Positions 24,806 to 29,035 of a stretch of 29,035 nucleotides of DNA are shown piece after piece. The position numbers and the translations under genes are program-made. Position 1 is the first letter of the stretch. Each line of letters starts with the position of its first letter. The notes beneath the pieces were generated by a model. It saw nothing but the letters and a program-made list of their open reading frames with translations. It was not told the origin of the DNA and did not search any database. Origin of the DNA: Thermoclostridium sp036562185 (GTDB taxonomy: Bacteria > Bacillota > Clostridia > DSM-8532); contig DATCKN010000018.1 in the NCBI GenBank assembly GCA_036562185.1, positions 1 to 29,035 of the forward strand, in the 5' to 3' direction.

Positions 24806-25738
24806 ATGTCAGAGCCTTTTATTTTTTTATGCCCTGAAATAACCAGGCAACATGTTCTTTATTTAATTCAATGGCTGAAAGATGATGATGTGAGAAAATA
24901 TCTCAGTGATTCTCCAAATATTTCTAATCATATGGAGCAATTGCTTAACCGGGTTAATGTTCCGGTAATGACCCATTTTTTTAGCGGCAATGGAAGGTTC
25001 TATATGGTGCACAACAAAAAGAAGGCTCCTATAGGCTTTATTCGCCTGATTAAAAAAGGCAACCAGACAGAGCTGGTAATTGTAATCGGGGATAAAGCCA
25101 ACTGGGGAAAGGGGTTGGGAACAAGCACCATCCGCGAGGCCTTGAAAATTGCTTTCTTTGAAAATCGTTCAGAAAAAGTGGTTGCAAAAATTCATAAGGA
25201 GAATATACGCTCCATTCGTGCATTTCTCCGGGTAGGCTTTACACTGGAGCAAGCAGTTGGCAATACCCATGTTTTCACTTTATCCATGAGCCAATATATA
25301 AAGTCAATCAGGGAGGGAATCGTTGTGCAGAAAAAAATCTATATTACCGAACTGGACAAGGAACGACTGATGAAACTGATTGAAGAAGAAATACACAACG
25401 GAACAGTCTCTGATGAAGCTATTCAGAGCCTGGAAAGGGAAATACAGAATGCAATTGTAGTCTCGCCGCACCAAATTTCACAAGAGGTCGTTACCATGAA
25501 TTCCAAGGCGTTAATTCAGATCGATGATGAAGAGGAAACTGTTGAGGTTTCTCTGGTATACCCTAATCAGGCTGATATGGCAAATATGAAATTATCGGTT
25601 TTCTCTCCGATTGGGACAGCCATACTGGGTTATAGCGAAGGAGACAGGATCTCATGGAGCGTTCCGTCGGGCAAGATTGACATTCATATTCATAAAATTC
25701 TCTACCAGCCCGAAGCAGCAGGCCATTTCCATTTGTAG
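24806..25738 (+). CDS. Fusion protein: GNAT acetyltransferase domain plus Rnk/GreA-GreB-like domain
   Basis: One uninterrupted 310-residue frame. Residues 1-165 look like a GNAT N-acetyltransferase: LIQWLKDDDVRKYLSDS, beta strands IGFIRLIKKG and TELVIVIGD, the acetyl-CoA loop NWGKGLGTSTIREALKIAF (residues 99-117), and NIRSIRAFLRVGFTLE. Residues 175-310 match Rnk, a GreA/GreB-related protein that binds RNA polymerase: IYITELDKERLMKLIEEE, SPHQISQEVVTMNSKALI, SLVYPNQADMANMKLSVF, SPIGTAILGYSEGD and the end QPEAAGHFHL. The Rnk part lacks the long Gre coiled coil, as Rnk does. At the junction, GGGAGGG (25311-25317) stands seven bases before an in-frame GTG at 25325, so free Rnk-like protein may also be made. 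Function unknown; regulation of transcription linked to acetylation is conceivable. Confidence 0.88.
   Translation: MSEPFIFLCPEITRQHVLYLIQWLKDDDVRKYLSDSPNISNHMEQLLNRVNVPVMTHFFSGNGRFYMVHNKKKAPIGFIRLIKKGNQTELVIVIGDKANWGKGLGTSTIREALKIAFFENRSEKVVAKIHKENIRSIRAFLRVGFTLEQAVGNTHVFTLSMSQYIKSIREGIVVQKKIYITELDKERLMKLIEEEIHNGTVSDEAIQSLEREIQNAIVVSPHQISQEVVTMNSKALIQIDDEEETVEVSLVYPNQADMANMKLSVFSPIGTAILGYSEGDRISWSVPSGKIDIHIHKILYQPEAAGHFHL
25325..25738 (+). CDS. Possible internally initiated Rnk-like protein (137 aa) within the fusion frame
   Basis: GTG 25325 is codon 174 of the longer frame and follows GGGAGGG at ideal spacing. Translation from here yields VQ/MQKKIYITELDKERLM onwards, the natural start of a Rnk-type protein, whose family members are about 135 residues long. 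This may be the real start of a second gene that has become joined in frame to the acetyltransferase, or a programmed second product. The motifs are described in the fusion entry. Which products exist cannot be decided from sequence alone. Confidence 0.5.
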   Translation: MQKKIYITELDKERLMKLIEEEIHNGTVSDEAIQSLEREIQNAIVVSPHQISQEVVTMNSKALIQIDDEEETVEVSLVYPNQADMANMKLSVFSPIGTAILGYSEGDRISWSVPSGKIDIHIHKILYQPEAAGHFHL

Positions 25739-25852
25739 ACCTTTATTTTTGCTCTATGCATAATTGATGTCTGACGGCAGGTGGAGAGCGGTAACAATAG
25801 CCAGGTTGTAAATGTAAACGAACAAAGTACCGACAGTAACAGCAGAAAACTA

Positions 25853-25902
25853 AACTCTCAACCCGTTTCAGCTTTGGTGCAGGCTGAAACCGGTTGAGAG
25901 TT
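25853..25902 (+). terminator. Long hairpin after the GNAT-Rnk gene, probable terminator
   Basis: AACTCTCAAC (25853-25862) pairs with GTTGAGAGTT (25893-25902); inside, GTTTCAGC (25865-25872) pairs with GCTGAAAC-type bases at 25883-25890, with one mismatch between. The T-run is weak (GCTGTTTT), so it may also stabilise the 3' end. Confidence 0.6.
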
Positions 25903-26109
25903 AATGCTGTTTTAGGGTTAATTAAATAAAGTTTTTTTTAAAATATAAAATGATTATTAAAATTATTAAGTTAAATTCAAATCCCTTTTTTAGTTATGTA
26001 TGGCAGACGGTTATTCCAATAGTAATGTCTTAGAATCAGAGGTGTTATTCCTGCGAATATTGGTTTTAAGCAGTTAAAGTAACTTTTTTCACGGACATAA
26101 TCATTTGTA

Positions 26110-26138
26110 TTGACTAAATATATTTTACGCTGTATTTT
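26110..26138 (+). promoter_or_regulatory. Promoter for the nucleoside-hydrolase-like gene
   Basis: TTGACT (26110-26115), 17-bp spacer, TATTTT (26133-26138). The start near 26145 would leave a leader of about 38 nt before ATG 26183. Confidence 0.6.
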
Positions 26139-26182
26139 AAAAATATGAAGAGTTTTAATTAAAAAATTAGAGGGGGGCTAAT

Positions 26183-27082
26183 ATGAAACACAAATTTGAT
26201 ATTCCGGATACTAAAAAAATCAGGCTTATAATTAATACTGATGCAAAGAATGAAGCTGATGACCAGTTTGCCATTGTCCATGCCTTATTAACACCCAGAT
26301 TTATAATTAAGGGTATTATTGCAGCTCACTTTGGTACTCATCGCACAACAAAATCCATGCAGGAAAGTTATGACGAATGCGTCAAAATACTTGAACTGAT
26401 GAACCTGACCGATGAAGTTCCGTTGTATCGCGGTGCTGAAACTAAAATACCCGATGAGCAAACACCTGTGCTTTCAGAAGGAGCCGAGCTTATAATACGC
26501 GAAGCAATGTCAGACAGCGATAAGCCGTTATTTGTAATTTTCCTTGGCCCCTTAACCGATTTGGCTTCGGCATATCTTAAAGAACCTGCAATCGGGAACA
26601 GGCTGACAGCTATATGGATAGGCGGAGGGGCATGGCCTAATGGCGAGACTGAGTTTAACCTGAGTAATGATATCGATGCTGCGAATGTTGTAATGCGTTC
26701 AAATATACCGCTATGGCAGGTACCCAGAAATGTTTATTCAACAATCAGGGTAAGCATAGCTGAACTGGCAGTTAAGGTAAAACCATATGGCAAAATCGGG
26801 GAATACCTGTTCCGGCAGCTTTATGATTTTAACTTTAAAATGAAGGACAATATGCGTTTCCCGAAGGGTGAAATGTGGAGTCTTGGAGATTCGCCTGCAA
26901 TAAGCCTGCTGCTGGATCCTCATGAATACAGCTATGAAATGAAGCCTGCCCCAAGAATTACACCTGATATGCGGTATGTGCATTACCAGAATGAGAGGTT
27001 AATACGTGTTTATAATTATGTTGATCCACGCTTTACATTAGAAGATATGTTTGCAAAATTAAAACTTAACTATGGAGAATAA
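26183..27082 (+). CDS. Nucleoside hydrolase-like protein
   Basis: A 299-residue protein of the inosine-uridine nucleoside hydrolase fold, which cleaves the N-glycosidic bond of ribonucleosides. The N-terminal metal motif reads NTDAKNEADDQFAIVHALL, with Asp20, Asp26 and Asp27; it has two more residues between the first Asp and the Asp pair than the usual DxDPGxDD form, resembling the TDxxNEPDD pattern of DUF1593-type relatives. Later elements: VIFLGPLTDLASA, IWIGGGAWPNGETEFNLSND and GDSPAISLLLDP, where the Asp would be the C-terminal metal ligand. No signal peptide. AGAGGGGGG precedes the ATG. It is monocistronic with its own promoter and terminator. Substrate could be a nucleoside or another ribosyl or glycosyl compound. 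Confidence 0.85.
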   Translation: MKHKFDIPDTKKIRLIINTDAKNEADDQFAIVHALLTPRFIIKGIIAAHFGTHRTTKSMQESYDECVKILELMNLTDEVPLYRGAETKIPDEQTPVLSEGAELIIREAMSDSDKPLFVIFLGPLTDLASAYLKEPAIGNRLTAIWIGGGAWPNGETEFNLSNDIDAANVVMRSNIPLWQVPRNVYSTIRVSIAELAVKVKPYGKIGEYLFRQLYDFNFKMKDNMRFPKGEMWSLGDSPAISLLLDPHEYSYEMKPAPRITPDMRYVHYQNERLIRVYNYVDPRFTLEDMFAKLKLNYGE

Positions 27083-27122
27083 TGCAAGGGATGTTTTCCG
27101 TTCCGGAAAAGCCTTGTTGCTG

Positions 27123-27169
27123 AAACTGCCAGACAGAGTGCGTTGTTTTACTCTGCCTGGCAGTTTTTT
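27123..27169 (+). terminator. Rho-independent terminator after the nucleoside-hydrolase-like gene
   Basis: AAACTGCCAG (27123-27132) pairs with CTGGCAGTTT (27157-27166) and CAGAGT (27134-27139) with ACTCTG (27150-27155), followed by a T-run to 27169. A strong, well-formed terminator. Confidence 0.93.
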
Positions 27170-27247
27170 AATAACATTCTGAGACATGATTCAATAAAAG
27201 GAAGTGTAATATTTGCAGATGCGGGTAAATGTAATTCATGGTAAAAT

Positions 27248-27279
27248 ATAACCTGACTTAGAAATTGATCTAAGGTTAT
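27248..27279. repeat. Inverted repeat upstream of the BceR-like gene
   Basis: ATAACC (27248-27253) and TTAGA (27258-27262) pair with TCTAA (27269-27273) and GGTTAT (27274-27279), leaving a four-base bulge on one side and a six-base loop. It lies about 110 bp before ATG 27387 in a 217-bp region where I found no consensus promoter. Possible operator or leader structure; role unassigned. Confidence 0.35.
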
Positions 27280-27386
27280 TGGTCCAGGGTTGCTTAATAC
27301 AGCTGGGTAAAAGCACCTGCCTTGTTGAAACAGCAACGTTGTTTAATCTGATGTATTGTATACCATTTGCGCAATCGGAGAGGCAT

Positions 27387-28058
27387 ATGTATAAAATTAT
27401 GATCATTGAAGACGATTTAACCATATCAGAGGCAATAAAGGAACATTTAAGCAAATGGGGTTATGACGTTTTCTGCGTTACGGAGTTTAGAAACATTACA
27501 GAGCAGGTTGTTGACTTTGATCCCCATTTAGTGTTGCTTGATGTGATGCTTCCTTTTTACAACGGCTTTTACTGGTGCAATGAATTGCGAAAGATATCAA
27601 AGGTTCCTGTAGTTTTTATATCATCAGCATCTGACAATATGAATATAATCATGGCTATGAACATGGGCGGGGATGATTTTATTACGAAGCCTTTCGATTT
27701 AAACGTATTGACTGCAAAGGTGGGAGCATTGATCCGCCGGACATACTCTTTTCAGGGAAGAATGAATGTTATAGAACATAAAGGAGTTATCCTGAATCTG
27801 AATGATACAACTGTATCATATAACAACCAAAAAGTTGAGCTTACAAAAAATGAGTTTAAAATTCTGCAGCTTTTGATGGAGCATGCAGGAAGGGTTATTT
27901 CACGTGAAGATATTATGCAGTGCCTGTGGGAAAGCGACAGCTTTATCGATGACAATACTTTAACCGTAAATATGACCCGGTTGCGTAAAAAGCTTGCATC
28001 ATTGGGTCTGGAGAACTTCATAACTACAAAAAAGGGTCTTGGATATATCGTGGAATAG
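27387..28058 (+). CDS. BceR-like response regulator (OmpR/PhoB family)
   Basis: About 223 residues from ATG 27387, which follows GGAGAGG; an in-frame TTG at 27279 would add 36 residues lacking receiver-domain character. Receiver domain: EDD8-10, phosphoacceptor Asp52 in LVLLDVMLPFYNG, Thr/Ser at about 80, and Lys101 in DFITKPFDLNVL. The winged-helix domain starts about residue 125 with VSYNNQKVELTKNEFKILQL and ends MTRLRKKLASLGL then TKKGLGYIVE. The wording FYNGFYWCNELRKISKVPVVF is typical of BceR/VraR-type regulators that control bacitracin or lantibiotic detoxification transporters. The kinase gene follows 39 bp downstream. Confidence 0.9.
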   Translation: MYKIMIIEDDLTISEAIKEHLSKWGYDVFCVTEFRNITEQVVDFDPHLVLLDVMLPFYNGFYWCNELRKISKVPVVFISSASDNMNIIMAMNMGGDDFITKPFDLNVLTAKVGALIRRTYSFQGRMNVIEHKGVILNLNDTTVSYNNQKVELTKNEFKILQLLMEHAGRVISREDIMQCLWESDSFIDDNTLTVNMTRLRKKLASLGLENFITTKKGLGYIVE

Positions 28059-28097
28059 CAAAATCTTATGTCCAACAGTGTAAAGGGAGTACCAAAC

Positions 28098-29035
28098 ATG
28101 CTGTTTTCATATATTAAAAGCCGAAAAACAGTAATTCTTGTTTTTTTTATTTCTCTGGGGATTTTCACCACAGTCCTTTTTCTGTATAACATGCCTTTGG
28201 ATGCTGTAGTCTATGCGTCCGTATTGACTCTGTTTTTTATTTTTGTGACAGGCGTTTTTGATTATATCGCTTTTGTCCGGCAGCATAATATTCTGAAAAA
28301 ACTTCAAAATGGTATAGCCATAACCGATTTCATGCTTCCGGAACCGAAGAATCTGATTGAAGAGGATTATCAACAGCTTATAAAAATTCTTGACAAAGCA
28401 CGCACCGGGGCCATTAATGAAATGGATCGAAAATATCGTGATATGGTTGATTATTATACCATTTGGGCCCATCAGATAAAAATACCGATATCGGCAATGC
28501 AGCTTATTCTGCAGTCCAATCAGAACGACGGGAATAATGAACTGCAACAGCAACTTTTCAAGGTGGAACATTATGTTGAAATGGTCCTTCAGTACCTGCG
28601 TACCGAAAGCCTGAACGCCGATCTGGTGCTAAAAAGGGTTCAGCTCGATGTTATCATAAAGAGTGCGGTAAAACAATTCGCTAAAATCTTTATCCGTAAA
28701 AAGATAAGACTTAACTATAGCGGAGTGAATGTTGAAGTGCTTACAGATGAAAAATGGCTGACATTCGTGATAAAACAGGTATTATCGAATGCGCTGAAAT
28801 ATACTAATTCAGGCGAAATCTCGATTTACATGGATCCTGTCCTTCCCGATACTTTAGTTATTGAAGATACCGGAATAGGCATTGAAAAGGAGGATCTGCC
28901 GCGGATTTTTGAAAAGGGGTTCACGGGTTATAATGGAAGGTTTGATCATAAATCCACAGGAATAGGATTATACCTGTGCAAACGAATTTTAGACAGGCTG
29001 TCCCATTCAATCAGCGTTTCATCTGAGGTTGGCAA
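28098..29035 (+). CDS. BceS-like sensor histidine kinase, 3' end outside window
   Basis: The frame runs open from ATG 28098 to the last base, 312 residues, and is truncated by the window edge. AAAGGGAG precedes the start. Two membrane helices (about residues 12-29 and 37-57) enclose a very short external loop, the hallmark of intramembrane-sensing BceS-type kinases, which detect peptide antibiotics through their partner ABC transporter. The H box is TIWAHQIKIPISAMQ with His125. ATPase boxes: QVLSNALKYTNSGEI (N), VIEDTGIGIEKEDLPRIFEKG (G1/F) and STGIGLYLCKRIL (G2). A BceAB-like permease and ATPase pair is usually encoded next to such systems, so it should be expected just beyond 29035. Confidence 0.9.
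   Translation, partial: MLFSYIKSRKTVILVFFISLGIFTTVLFLYNMPLDAVVYASVLTLFFIFVTGVFDYIAFVRQHNILKKLQNGIAITDFMLPEPKNLIEEDYQQLIKILDKARTGAINEMDRKYRDMVDYYTIWAHQIKIPISAMQLILQSNQNDGNNELQQQLFKVEHYVEMVLQYLRTESLNADLVLKRVQLDVIIKSAVKQFAKIFIRKKIRLNYSGVNVEVLTDEKWLTFVIKQVLSNALKYTNSGEISIYMDPVLPDTLVIEDTGIGIEKEDLPRIFEKGFTGYNGRFDHKSTGIGLYLCKRILDRLSHSISVSSEVG

Larger units (their letters stand above)
25739..26182. other. 444-bp AT-rich intergenic region
   Basis: Holds the hairpin at 25853-25902 and the promoter of the nucleoside-hydrolase-like gene at 26110-26138. The part from 25915 to 26180 is strongly AT-rich. No convincing coding frame or structured RNA was recognised. Confidence 0.6.

Noticed and set aside
24806..25738. 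Frameshift or chimeric assembly producing the GNAT-Rnk fusion
   Set aside because: The frame is continuous without an indel signature, both halves share similar base and codon use, and a single strong promoter serves them. A lost stop codon between two former genes remains possible and is treated as a finding.
1..29035. CRISPR arrays, insertion sequences, prophage or integrative-element signatures
   Set aside because: No spaced direct repeats, transposase, integrase, recombinase or phage structural genes were seen in any frame.

Overview
The window reads as a chromosomal segment of an anaerobic, low-to-mid-GC Firmicute, most likely a clostridium (Clostridia; species not determinable). Reasons: strong AGGAGG-type ribosome sites, GTG/TTG starts, a CIRCE-controlled groESL operon, YesMN-type and BceRS-type two-component systems, a pyruvate kinase with the Bacillus/Clostridium C-terminal extension, and consensus sigma-A promoters. 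There are no rRNA or tRNA genes, transposases, phage genes or CRISPR arrays; genes are densely packed and mostly intact.

Layout. 1-1562: tail of a sugar ABC permease, then an alkaline-phosphatase-superfamily hydrolase with its own candidate promoter. 1790-8555: a carbohydrate uptake and sensing locus made of a lipoprotein binding protein, two MalF/MalG-type permeases, a YesM-like sensor kinase and a YesN-like AraC response regulator; a perfect 15-bp hairpin separates the binding-protein gene from the permeases. 8717-10392: an unrecognised 96-residue protein and an M28-family peptidase homologue that lacks the first zinc-ligand histidine. 10621-15808: a divergent LnrLMN/LnrJK-like island, with an ABC exporter (ATPase plus two ABC-2 permeases) on the minus strand and a NarL-type sensor/regulator pair on the plus strand, sharing a promoter region with a symmetric dyad. 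15934-16647 (minus): a DUF434-family protein. 16869-18976: CIRCE-groES-groEL.

19138-22407: a TetR-family regulator with a perfect dyad in its leader, a terminator, then a radical SAM/SPASM-like enzyme followed 14 bp later by a divergent S-adenosylmethionine synthetase, so a SAM producer sits beside a SAM user. 22654-24411 (minus): pyruvate kinase. 24806-25738: a single reading frame joining an N-terminal GNAT acetyltransferase domain to a C-terminal Rnk/GreA-GreB-like RNA polymerase-binding domain, with a well-placed ribosome site and in-frame GTG exactly at the junction. 26183-27082: a nucleoside-hydrolase-like protein with a variant metal-site motif. 27387-29035: a BceR-like regulator and a BceS-like kinase that runs off the right edge; a BceAB-type transporter would be expected beyond it.

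The strongest candidates for something undescribed are the GNAT-Rnk fusion with its apparent internal start, and the TetR / radical SAM / variant MetK module. Both are read from sequence and family knowledge only; no database search was possible.
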